Of a stretch of DNA of 64,000 bases, positions 1-9,400 are shown piece by piece. The position numbers and the translations under genes were made by a program. The notes beneath the pieces were generated by a model, which was not told where the DNA came from, did not search any database, and worked only from the letters and a program-made list of their open reading frames with translations. Numbering within the stretch: the first letter of the stretch is position 1; every line of letters begins with the position of its first letter. The DNA is from CAZNXJ01 sp964577115 (lineage in GTDB: Bacteria; Planctomycetota; Planctomycetia; Pirellulales; Pirellulaceae), in contig CAZNXJ010000009.1 in NCBI GenBank assembly GCA_964577115.1, positions 124,001 through 188,000 of the forward strand, read 5' to 3'.

Positions 1-2703
1 CTGAAGCGCGTCGAAGTCGACCGGTACTCGCGCACCGTCTATGACCGGGTTCCCGAGCCGCCTCCGCACGGGCCCCGCGGTGCGGACCGCATTACGATCC
101 TCGAAGACCGCGACGGCGATGGCCATGCCGAAACGGCGAAGGACTTCGTCGATGGGCTCAACCTGGCAACGGGAATCGCGTTCGGCCACGGCGGCGTATT
201 CGTGCTGCAAACGCCGTATCTGCTCTTCTATCCCGACCGCGACCGCGACGATCGGCCCGACGGTGATCCGGAGGTGCTCGTCAAAGGCTTCGGCATGGAG
301 GACGCGCACAGCGTCGCCAACTCGCTGACGTGGGGCCCGGACGGATGGTTGTATGGTTGCCAGGGAAGCACGGTCACGGCACGGATCGGTGAATATGAAT
401 TTCAGCAGGGCGTGTGGCGTTACCACCCGCTAACGCGAAAATTCGAACTGTTCTGCGAAGGCGGCGGCAACTCGTGGGGGCTGGACTTCGACGAACACGG
501 GCAGCTTCTCTACAGCACGAACGTGGGCGGCTACACGATGCTGCACGCCGTGCAGGGAGGTTACTACTGGAAGAGCTTCGGAAAACATGGAGCGCTGCAC
601 AATCCTTATGCCTACGGATACTTTGATCATGTCCCGCACGAGAACTTTACGGGTGGGCATGTGACCGTGGGTGGAGTCGTTTATCAATCGACGGCGATTC
701 CGCAGCTGCGAGGCAAATACGTCGCCGGCGATTTGCTCGGCCACGCGGCGTACTGGCATGACATCGAACGCGTTGGCAGCACGTTCCGTTCACGACATGG
801 CGGTACGCTGCTGCTGAGCAACGATACGTGGTTCGCACCGACGGATATGCTGATCGGTCCCGATGGAGCACTCTATATCACCGACTGGCACGATCAGCGG
901 ACGGCGCATCCCGATCCCGATGCGAATTGGGATCGGCGCAATGGCCGGATCTTTCGCATCGCTCCGCCGAACACTCCCCTGCCCCGCCGCATCGATCCGA
1001 ACTCGGTGGAGCTGGCCGAACTGATTGAGATGGTCGGCGACGCGGATGAGGTGCGATCGCGCTGGGCGCGCCGGCAGTTGGCCGATCGCCGCGAGGTGGC
1101 AGCCGCGGCGCAGCTCGCCGACCGGCTGTTCGCCGCGCGGGACGAGCGGCTCGCGCTTCGGTATCTCTGGGCGCTGTACGTCAGCGGCGGATGGACGGAC
1201 GAGCTGGGCATGCGGCTGCTGGACCACGCGTTCCCAACGGTTCGCATGTGGGCCGTACGTTTCTTCGGTGATGCCTGTGAGGTGACGGATGACGTCGCGC
1301 GTAAATTCGAGCTGCTGGCGCGCGAGGAGCCTGATGTGCGCGTGCGAGCTCAATTGGCCTGCTCGGCGCGCCGACTTTCTGCCACCGTGGCGCTGCCCAC
1401 AATCCTTGCGCTTGCCGATCGCGAAGAGGACCGGACGGATCCCTATCAGCCACTCTTGGTGTGGTGGGCGATCGAACAGCATGCGCTGGAGGCGCGGCCC
1501 GCGTTGGTCGACTACTTTACGCAGCCAGCCGTCTGGGAGAACAAACTCACTCGCGACGTGCTGCTGCCGCGGCTCATGGAGCGGTACTCGGCCGAGTACG
1601 TCCCAGAAACGCTCACCGCCGCCGTTCGGCTGCTCGACGCCGCGCCGGAATTCACTCACCAGCAAGTGCTCCTCGCGGCGCTTGACCGCGGATTGCCGCA
1701 AGGCGAGCGGCAGCTGCCGGAGGATGTAACCGAGCGGCTGGAGCGTTTGTGGCGCGCGCATCCATCGGACGCCACGCTGCTCCGGCTGATGGCTCGCAGC
1801 GGGAGTCCCGAGGCACGCCGCCGGGCGCTCCAGGATGCACTCGATCCGAATCAGCCGGCGGCCAGCCGCGTCGTGCGTTTGCGCCTGCTGGCCGAGCTGC
1901 ACGATCCGGCGAGCGTTGAGCCGCTGCTGGCCGCGCTCGAGGTGCCCGACGATCCAGACGTTCAGCGGCAGCTCGTCCTGACGCTCGCCCGCTTTGATCA
2001 GCCGATCATCGGCGAAGCGCTTCTCGCCGCCTATCTCAAGCAGCCACCTCAACTGAGCAGCCTCCTGGCCGAGGTTCTGCTCGGCCGCCGTAGCTGGGCG
2101 GGGCTGCTGCTGCGAGCGGTCGACCAAGGGCGTGTTTCACCCAGCGACATCGCCGTGGAAGCCGTGCGCCAAGTGGCCGTGCATGACGACGTTGAACTCG
2201 ACGAGCTGGTGCGTAAGCATTGGGGCCGTTTGTCGAGCGCGACGCCGGAAGAGAAACTGGCTGAAGTTCGGCGATTGAATAATGACCTGCGCGCGGGGAG
2301 CGGCGATTTTGAGCGGGGCCGGGGGCTCTTCAAAAAGCACTGCGCCGTGTGCCATCGACTCGGCGAAGAAGGGGCCCTGGTGGGCCCGGAGCTAACGCAT
2401 GCCAACCGTAAGGATCGCCAGTTCCTGCTTGTGAGCCTCGTCGATCCCAGCTCGGTGGTTCGCAAGGAATACACCAGCTATGTCGTGCAAACGGTGGATG
2501 GCCGCGTACTAACGGGTGTTATCGTCGAGCAAACGCCGCAACGAGTGACGCTGGTGAACAACGAGGGCAAGCCGCAGACGATTCCGCGCGAGGATATCGA
2601 AACCCTGGATGAATCGCCTTTATCGCTGATGCCTGAAAACCTGCTACAGCAGCTTTCCCCTCAAGAGCTGCGGGACCTGTTTGCCTTTCTCGAGCAGAGT
2701 TGA
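1..2703 (+). CDS. PVC-type membrane-bound dehydrogenase / heme-binding CxxCH protein (5' truncated by window)
   Basis: The frame is open from base 1, so the true start lies upstream; 900 codons are visible. The first ~330 residues look like a beta-propeller of the NHL/sorbosone-dehydrogenase type, with repeated GPDG and DWHD-like loops. About residues 340-740 are Leu/Ala/Arg-rich HEAT-like helices. The C-terminus is a class I cytochrome c domain with the heme motif CAVCH at visible codons 781-785 and the likely distal Met ligand in SLMPENL (Met877). This order (propeller, HEAT, cytochrome c) is characteristic of planctomycete and verrucomicrobial PVC-type proteins, thought to be periplasmic sugar or alcohol oxidases; the substrate is unknown. 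It lies 109 bp upstream of a CoA-transferase gene and near a DUF1080 hydrolase, consistent with carbohydrate breakdown. The family call is firm, the substrate is not. Confidence 0.88.
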   Translation: MKRVEVDRYSRTVYDRVPEPPPHGPRGADRITILEDRDGDGHAETAKDFVDGLNLATGIAFGHGGVFVLQTPYLLFYPDRDRDDRPDGDPEVLVKGFGMEDAHSVANSLTWGPDGWLYGCQGSTVTARIGEYEFQQGVWRYHPLTRKFELFCEGGGNSWGLDFDEHGQLLYSTNVGGYTMLHAVQGGYYWKSFGKHGALHNPYAYGYFDHVPHENFTGGHVTVGGVVYQSTAIPQLRGKYVAGDLLGHAAYWHDIERVGSTFRSRHGGTLLLSNDTWFAPTDMLIGPDGALYITDWHDQRTAHPDPDANWDRRNGRIFRIAPPNTPLPRRIDPNSVELAELIEMVGDADEVRSRWARRQLADRREVAAAAQLADRLFAARDERLALRYLWALYVSGGWTDELGMRLLDHAFPTVRMWAVRFFGDACEVTDDVARKFELLAREEPDVRVRAQLACSARRLSATVALPTILALADREEDRTDPYQPLLVWWAIEQHALEARPALVDYFTQPAVWENKLTRDVLLPRLMERYSAEYVPETLTAAVRLLDAAPEFTHQQVLLAALDRGLPQGERQLPEDVTERLERLWRAHPSDATLLRLMARSGSPEARRRALQDALDPNQPAASRVVRLRLLAELHDPASVEPLLAALEVPDDPDVQRQLVLTLARFDQPIIGEALLAAYLKQPPQLSSLLAEVLLGRRSWAGLLLRAVDQGRVSPSDIAVEAVRQVAVHDDVELDELVRKHWGRLSSATPEEKLAEVRRLNNDLRAGSGDFERGRGLFKKHCAVCHRLGEEGALVGPELTHANRKDRQFLLVSLVDPSSVVRKEYTSYVVQTVDGRVLTGVIVEQTPQRVTLVNNEGKPQTIPREDIETLDESPLSLMPENLLQQLSPQELRDLFAFLEQS

Positions 2704-2812
2704 GAGTTGATGGGGAGAAGCGATGCGGTGCCTGCGATCCAACGCAGCGCCGCTGGCCGGCCAAACTGTGCGCCGCTTCTGCGCTATCTCGACCGTGGAA
2801 TGATGTGATCCC

Positions 2813-4351
2813 ATGCCGCTGCAAGACAAGCTGTGTAGCGCTGCGGAAGCCGCGCAGCTCATCCAGGATGGACAGACGATTGCCACGAGTGGTTTTGTTG
2901 GCGCCGCCGTTCCCGAGGCGCTGCTCGTCGCCTTGGAAGAGCGCTTTCTGGCCTCGCGGCAACCACGAGCGCTGACACTCGTTTACGGTGCCGGTCAGGG
3001 CGATGGCAAGACGCGCGGCGCGAATCATCTGGCCTACGAGGGACTGGTGCGGCGCGTCATCGGCGGCCACTGGGGGCTCGCACCGAAGTTGGGCAAGCTG
3101 GCGCTCGAAGGCAAAATCGAAGGCTACAATTTTCCTCAGGGCGTGATTTGTCAATTGTTCCGCGACATTGCGGCCGGTCGCCCCGGATGCATCACCCACG
3201 TGGGGCTCGACACGTTTGTCGATCCACTTCATTCCGGCGGGCGCATTCATCCGGGCGCCGCGACTGAGCCGCTGGTGGAGCGCGTCGAGCTGGGGGGAAA
3301 GCCGTGGCTCTGGTACAAAGCCTTCCCGATCGATGTGGCTCTCATTCGCGCCAGCAGCGCCGATCCCTGGGGCAACCTGTCGATGCAGGACGAGGTGATG
3401 ATCGGCGAAGTGCTGCCGATCGCCCAGGCCGCTCACAACAGCGGAGGATTGGTGATCGCGCAGGTGCAGCGACTCGACGACACGCCGCTGCGGCCGCAGG
3501 ATGTGCGCGTTCCTGGGGTGCTCGTCGATCGCATCGTGCTCGCCGAACCAGCGCATCACGAACAGACGTTCGCATGTACGCTCCAGCCGGCATTTTGTGC
3601 CCCGCACCCGGTGGAAAGGGCCGAGCAGGAATTGGCCGAAGTGCTCGGCCCCCCGATGCCCCTCGATCAACGCCGCATCATCGCGCAGCGCGCTTGCGAT
3701 GAATTGCGACCCGGCGACATCTGCAACCTCGGGATCGGTATGCCCGAGGGCGTGGCGCGGATTGCGGCCGAGCGAGGACTGCTCGAGCAAGTCACGCTGA
3801 CGGTCGAGAGCGGCCCCATCGGAGGCGTGCCGGCTTCGGGGCTTTCGTTCGGTGCGAGCTATTTCCCGCAGGCCATCGTTGATCAGCCGTCACAGTTTGA
3901 TTTCTATGATGGACGCGGGATCGATTTCGCGGCGCTGGGCGCCGCGCAGATCGACGCGCGCGGCAACGTCAATGTTTCGCGGTTCGGAACGCGCCTGGCG
4001 GGAGCCGGCGGATTTATCAACATTTCGCAAAACGCCAAGCGGCTTGTCTTCTGCGGCACGTTCACCACGGACGGGCTCAAGGTCGCCGTCGAAAACGGTG
4101 CCTTGCGGATTGTCTCCGAGGGACGCACGCGGAAGTTCGTGCGGCAGGTGGAACAGCTAACCTACGCCGCCTACTCGCGCCGCACGGTGGATCAGGAAGT
4201 CCTGTATGTTACCGAACGCGCCGTATTTCGGCTGACGCGCGACGGGCTGGAACTGGTGGAAGTGGCGCCGGGAATCGAGCTCCAGCGCGACATTCTCGAC
4301 CAGATGGAATTTCAGCCGGTTGTGCGTGACCCGAAGCCGATGCGCCTGTGA
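2813..4351 (+). CDS. Acyl-CoA:acetate/3-ketoacid CoA-transferase, YdiF/propionate CoA-transferase type
   Basis: This 512-aa protein has the fused alpha-beta architecture of family I CoA-transferases (E. coli YdiF, propionate CoA-transferase). The N-terminal half carries GFVGAAVPEALL and YGAGQGDGKTRGANHLA. The C-terminal half starts near residue 300 with NLGIGMPEGVA. The catalytic glutamate is Glu332 in TVESGPIGG, which matches Glu333 of YdiF in position. The enzyme moves CoA between short-chain acids through a glutamyl-CoA thioester in the cytoplasm. The ATG at 2813 has no strong Shine-Dalgarno, but it starts exactly at the family N-terminus. It may be cotranscribed with the upstream cytochrome gene. 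Acetate versus propionate preference cannot be read from sequence. Confidence 0.9.
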   Translation: MPLQDKLCSAAEAAQLIQDGQTIATSGFVGAAVPEALLVALEERFLASRQPRALTLVYGAGQGDGKTRGANHLAYEGLVRRVIGGHWGLAPKLGKLALEGKIEGYNFPQGVICQLFRDIAAGRPGCITHVGLDTFVDPLHSGGRIHPGAATEPLVERVELGGKPWLWYKAFPIDVALIRASSADPWGNLSMQDEVMIGEVLPIAQAAHNSGGLVIAQVQRLDDTPLRPQDVRVPGVLVDRIVLAEPAHHEQTFACTLQPAFCAPHPVERAEQELAEVLGPPMPLDQRRIIAQRACDELRPGDICNLGIGMPEGVARIAAERGLLEQVTLTVESGPIGGVPASGLSFGASYFPQAIVDQPSQFDFYDGRGIDFAALGAAQIDARGNVNVSRFGTRLAGAGGFINISQNAKRLVFCGTFTTDGLKVAVENGALRIVSEGRTRKFVRQVEQLTYAAYSRRTVDQEVLYVTERAVFRLTRDGLELVEVAPGIELQRDILDQMEFQPVVRDPKPMRL

Positions 4352-4492
4352 CTGGGCGACAAGGGTCGTGCTGCGGAACGCCGAACGTGAAACGGCAACC
4401 GCCGAGAGGGCCACGAACGATTGGCGAGGCGGGAGACACGGCGAATCGGGATCGCGAATTACTTTTACTACTATTAACTGAGGAGTTTTATT

Positions 4493-5812
4493 GTGCGTCT
4501 GTGTCGCTCTGCATTATTGGTCGGATTGATTCTTTGGGCGGGTGCCCTGGGGCGCGCTGCGCGCGCCGAACACAATCAGCCGCCGGAAGGTTTTGAAGCA
4601 CTGTTCAATGGAAAGGACCTCGCCGGCTGGCACGCGGTTCCGCACTACGATCCGCGCGAACTGGCCGCGAAAAGCGAACAGGAGCGCGAGCAGCTTTTGT
4701 CGGCGTGGATGGAAGACGCACGCAAGCACTGGACGGTCGACAACGGCGAGCTGGTCAACGATGGCGAGGGGCCGTATTTGACGACGGACCGCGAGTTCGG
4801 CGATATCGAACTGTATATCGACTACAAGACAGTACCGCTCGCCGATAGCGGCATCTATTTGCGGGCGACTCCCCAGGTGCAGATTTGGGATTACACGAAG
4901 GAAGGCGGCAAGTGGGACCGTGGAGCGGATAAGGGATCGGGAGGCCTGTTCAACAACGCCGATGACGCGCCTGGCCGACATCCGCTCGTGCTGGCTGACA
5001 AGCCCTTCGGCGAGTGGAATCGCTTTCGCATTATCCAAGTCGGCGATCGCACATCCGTTTGGCTGAATGACAAGTTGGTGGTGGATCGAGCGCCGATGGC
5101 AAACTTCTGGGATCGTAGCCGGCCGCTCTTCGCACGCGGACCGATTCAGCTCCAGACACACGGCGGCGAAATCCGCTGGCGGAACATCTTCGTCCGCGAG
5201 ATTCCGGCGGAAGAAGCCAACCAGTGGCTGCGCGGAGATGACGAACAGTTTCAATCGGTGTTCAACGGCCGCGACCTCAGTGGCTGGCAGGGCGACACGG
5301 ATAGCTACGAGGTGAAGGACGGAGCGATCGTTTGCAAGGCCGGTAAAGGAGGAAACCTGTTTACCAAGGAGGAGTACTCGGATTTTGTGGTCCGGCTCGA
5401 ATTCAAACTGCCGCCGGGAGGCAATAACGGTCTGGCGATTCGCTACCCGGGCGAAGGGCAGCCGCACCTGACGGCCATGTGCGAGCTCCAGGTGCTGGAC
5501 AACGAGGCCCCGCAGTACGCGACGCTCGACCCGCGCCAGTACCACGGTTCGGTCTACGGCCTCGCCGCGGCGCACCGCGGATACCTGCGGCCGACCGGCG
5601 AGTGGAACTATCAGCAAGTCACGGTGAAGGGTTCGCGGATCACCGTCGAACTGAACGGTTACACGATCCTCGACGCGGACCTGAGCACGATCAAGGAGTC
5701 GAAGGACGGGGCATTGCCTCCCGGCGTCACGCGGACGAGCGGCTATTTCGGGTTTGCCGGGCACAACGATCCAGTCGCCTTCCGCAACATCGCGATCAAG
5801 TCGCTGAAATAG
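4493..5812 (+). CDS. Secreted DUF1080 (3-keto-disaccharide hydrolase-like) protein, two-domain
   Basis: The start is GTG at 4493, preceded by AGGAG at 4481-4485 (7 nt spacing). Residues 1-25 form a signal peptide (hydrophobic LLVGLILWAGALG, cleavage likely after ARA), so the 439-aa product is exported. It contains two copies of the concanavalin-like DUF1080 fold. Both open with the same phrase, FNGKDLAGWH near residue 39 and FNGRDLSGWQ near residue 258, and both contain GGLFNN or GNNGLAIRYPG-type strands. DUF1080 proteins are greatly expanded in planctomycetes, and some members hydrolyse 3-keto-glycosides. The position near a PVC-type dehydrogenase fits an oxidise-then-cleave pathway, but which sugar is involved is unknown. 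Confidence 0.87.
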   Translation: MRLCRSALLVGLILWAGALGRAARAEHNQPPEGFEALFNGKDLAGWHAVPHYDPRELAAKSEQEREQLLSAWMEDARKHWTVDNGELVNDGEGPYLTTDREFGDIELYIDYKTVPLADSGIYLRATPQVQIWDYTKEGGKWDRGADKGSGGLFNNADDAPGRHPLVLADKPFGEWNRFRIIQVGDRTSVWLNDKLVVDRAPMANFWDRSRPLFARGPIQLQTHGGEIRWRNIFVREIPAEEANQWLRGDDEQFQSVFNGRDLSGWQGDTDSYEVKDGAIVCKAGKGGNLFTKEEYSDFVVRLEFKLPPGGNNGLAIRYPGEGQPHLTAMCELQVLDNEAPQYATLDPRQYHGSVYGLAAAHRGYLRPTGEWNYQQVTVKGSRITVELNGYTILDADLSTIKESKDGALPPGVTRTSGYFGFAGHNDPVAFRNIAIKSLK

Positions 5813-5896
5813 CGCTACTCCCTGAGCGACGAGTCGCGCGTGCGACTGCACCGGACTCGCGCTGTGGATGGTGGCGAGCCACCCTCGTTCTCTGCC

Positions 5897-5924
5897 GCGC
5901 CCCCGGCCCATGCGCCGGGGGCGC
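5897..5924 (+). terminator. GC-rich hairpin downstream of DUF1080 gene
   Basis: Perfect 11-bp arms GCGCCCCCGGC and GCCGGGGGCGC enclose a 6-nt loop, 84 bp after the DUF1080 stop. There is no T-run after it, so it may be a processing or pausing structure rather than a classical intrinsic terminator. Confidence 0.35.
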
Positions 5925-6249
5925 CAAGCAGGCAGCGCGCACTCGAACCACCCACCCGCTATTAGCCATCCCCCTCCAACCTCGCGCGGGCCACCCCTCC
6001 TCTTCTGGCTATCTGCCTTCCCACCTCCCTTCCGTGCCTTTGCCGTTGCCACCTCGTTGCGCTTGTACCGGATCGGGGAACTTTCCCGAGGATGCGGGCG
6101 TCCAAGCCTCACGGGCGCCGTGCGGGATCCGCTGCTAGGGACGGGAGGGGATCGAGCCGTCCCTCTTTCTGCGTTTCCGACGGCGGTCTTTATCGTTGAA
6201 ATCAGACCGGCGGCAATTACAATCCAAGGCTGTGGATTTTCTTGTCCAA

Positions 6250-6267
6250 CTGGTCTATTTTGACCAG
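6250..6267. promoter_or_regulatory. Inverted repeat CTGGTC-N6-GACCAG upstream of the giant gene
   Basis: A perfect 6-bp inverted repeat with an AT-rich TATTTT spacer lies 145 bp before the ATG of the 14-kb gene. The geometry suits a dimeric regulator operator or a short hairpin. No cognate regulator is encoded nearby. Confidence 0.25.
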
Positions 6268-6411
6268 ATTATCAGCTCTTGCGGGTTGGAGCACCCTCTG
6301 CGGCGGGAGTCTGGGGCGGTAGAAAGTTCCGTTCGTTCGCAGACTCCGCTTGGGCTTGGCTTCTGTGGGATCAGCCTTCGCACCTCAGCATAACACTCTA
6401 GGGTTGGGTTT

Positions 6412-9400
6412 ATGACCATCCGTCCAACGCGTGGATCGTCTTCGTCTTCGAGCAAGCTGCGTCGTTTGCGCGACCAGATGCTCCGCCGTAAAGCCCGCCG
6501 CGAGCTTCGGCTGGAAACGCTGGAAGATCGCCGCCTGATGGCGGGTTTGGATCTCGCGGGGATCGCCACCAACCAAACGACCCTGCTGCGCGAGGGCGCG
6601 ATTTACAACATCAGCCCGAAGGAGTTGACGTTTCGCTTCAATGACGGCGTGGTGCTCGATGAAGCATCCTTGGCCAGCGGCATCGAAGTGATTCGCAGCG
6701 GTGGCGACGGCGTTTTCGAATCCGCGTCGGTGCGGACGGATTTGAACACGAACGGCACCGTGATCATGGAGTTCACGGCGGTCGATGCGGGCAGTGCGGG
6801 CGACGGCATCCAGATCGTTGTGACCAAGAACGACCGCGGCGCCGATGGCGGCGTGGGGATTACGGTCGAAGGCTCGGTAATCTCCGTTGACTTGAACACG
6901 AACGTGGCGGACCGGACGACGGCGGCCGCCTTGCGTTCGGCGCTGAACAACCACCCGCTCGCCAGCCGGCTCGTGCGCGCCACCGTGGTGCGGGGCAATT
7001 CCTTCACGGACATTGCGACTCCGGAAATCACCTACTCGCCGCTGACGCTGACCGGCGCCAATCACGCGAAAGGTTCGAGCACCTTCGAGCTCGGACCGGC
7101 CATGGAGATCCAGTTCACCGCGGTGCCGGCGGGCGTCGCGGGCAACGGCATTCGGTTGAACTTCACCCAGTCCGACTTTGGTGACGGCGGTCCGCCTCGG
7201 ATTACGGTCGATGGGCGGACCATCAACATCGAGCTGAATCGCAATGCGGCGGCGCCGACGACCGCGGCTGCCTTGGTGTCGGCGATCAACTCGCATCCGC
7301 AGGCCAGCCAGCTCGTGCGCGCTCGGCAGACCGTTGGTTCACCGACCGCGGTGATTGCCGGTCCTCAAACCATCGCGCCGGTCACTCTCCAAGGCGCCTC
7401 GGACGTCGTGATTACGGCCGGGTTCGTCGGTTATGGCGATGCAGAGGACACGGCGGTATTTCGCTTCGCCGAGCCGCTGGTGGACGACGTGTACCGCATC
7501 AATGTGCTCGGCCGTGCCGGCGGTGGCCGAACACCGGTGCGCGAGGCGTCGGGCGATGCCTTCCGCGACGGACTCGACAACTTCTCTATCACCTTCGAGC
7601 TGGACCTCGGGGCGCGGGTGCTCTCGGTCGTTCCGCAGCCCATCGAGCGCATCAATGGGCAGCTCGTTCAGCACCGCAACCAGATCCACGTCTACTTTAA
7701 TGACGATGACCTTGATCGCGCGCTGGCCGAGAATCCGAAGTTTTATGAATTGATTCTCGTTCAGGATACGGTGCGGAACACGGACGACATCGCTTTCCGT
7801 CCGACCTCGGTCAGCTACAGCCCCGAGGCGGATCGCGCGGTGCTGACGTTTGCGACCAACATCGACGAGCTCGGTGGACCGGACGGTGGCACGTTCCGGC
7901 TTCGCATTGGTACGGACGAGGCGATTCCACTGGCGCCGGCGACGCTGAACCCCGGCACGGACGTCGGCTCGAGCTTTGATTCTGCGCTGGACTTGTCGGG
8001 TAATTGGGATACCGGGCCGATCCTTACGGTGCGCGGCGGAGCGGCCCAGTTTGCCGACGGGCAGACGTTCACCATCACGGACAACCAAGGCGTAACGTGG
8101 ACGTTTGAGTTCGAGAAGACGGTACCGGTTCCTCCGCCGGTGGCCGGCCGCGAGCGGATCGTGTTTAACGACGGCATGTCGGCTTCCGCGATGGCTCAGG
8201 CGATTGCAGCGGCGATCAATAACGCGCCGTTCGCGGTGACCGCGAGCGTCAGCGGTACGACGGTCCGGCTGGCGAATGACGCGGCCGTCGCGATTTCGCC
8301 GGATATTCGCGGCCTGTCGAAAACGACGCAGGCCTTGATCGTCTCGGGCAGCATTACCAATGACGGCCAGCCCTATACGCTCCAGTTCCCCGGCGACATC
8401 GACGAACCGGGGCATCGGAATATTAATCTTCCGGCGCAGAACCACTACACGGCGCCGGGCGATGCGCTGTCGGGTATCACGCAGGCCTTCTACAACTTCC
8501 AGACCGAATACGGCTTCGATCCTTCGGGGAATGTGCTGCGGAACGCGATCACCGAGGTGCAGAAGCAGCGCGTGCGAGAAATCTTCGACCTCTACAACCG
8601 TTACTTCGGCATCCAGTTCATCGAGTCCGCAGCGTCGGGCATGACGATCGCCGTCGGCGATATGCGTGCCGTAATTCCCACGGTCCAGACGGGGCCGGGT
8701 GGGATTCAAGGCGTAGCCGGTGGCGGTCTCACGGGGACCGCCGTGCTGGACCTAGCCGACTTCGATGATCAGAACGACGAGTTCGGTGGAGAATTTTTCC
8801 GGTCGGCTTCGCAGGTGATTGGTTATCTGCTCGGGCTAGGCGACTCGCTCGACCTGCCGCCGCTGACGATCATGGGGCACGACCTCGATTTGATCGATTC
8901 GACGACTCCCGAGCCGGTGTTCCCGGGTGACCATGACATTGTGCACGGTCGGTTCTTGTATCGTCCGGAGAGCAAGGACATCGACCTCTACCGATTCGAT
9001 GTCACGCAGCGCGGGTTGTTTACCGCCGAGACATTTGCCGAGCGGCTGCCGAACGCGAGTCAGCTCGATACCGTGATCACGCTGTACCGCGAGACGGTGA
9101 ACGGTCGTGAGGTCGTCGCGCGCAACGACAACTACTTCAGCAACGATGCGTATCTCGAGTTGTTTCTCGAGCCGGGGACCTACTATATCGGCGTCAGCGC
9201 CGCGGGCAACGAGGACTACGATCCGACAATTGCCGATTCGGGAATCGGCGGAACCACGCAGGGCAACTACGAACTGCGACTGAACTTCCGCGGTGAGGCC
9301 ACCAATGCGCTTGTCGATATCGACAACGCGAACAACCCGCGCGCGACACCTACCTCGGCTGCCACGCCGCTCGACGGCGATGCCGACGGCACGCCGGGCG

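Larger units (their letters stand above)
5813..6411. other. Intergenic region upstream of the giant gene
   Basis: This is 599 bp without a convincing gene. It begins with a GC-rich hairpin that may end the DUF1080 transcript. A pyrimidine-rich stretch follows (about 5950-6060), and an inverted repeat lies at 6250-6267 ahead of the giant gene. A frame of 131 codons in the middle is Pro/Arg-rich with no recognisable domain and is taken as noise. No clear -35/-10 pair was found. Confidence 0.6.

Noticed and set aside
790..2127. Antisense open frames opposite the PVC-type cytochrome gene (and 2519-3790, 4514-6112)
   Set aside because: Low-complexity basic translations with no motifs; the sense strand carries recognised domains across the same stretch.
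5868..6263. 131-codon frame in the intergenic region before the giant gene
   Set aside because: Pro/Arg/Ser-rich, no ribosome site, no domain, and it overlaps hairpin and pyrimidine-rich DNA.
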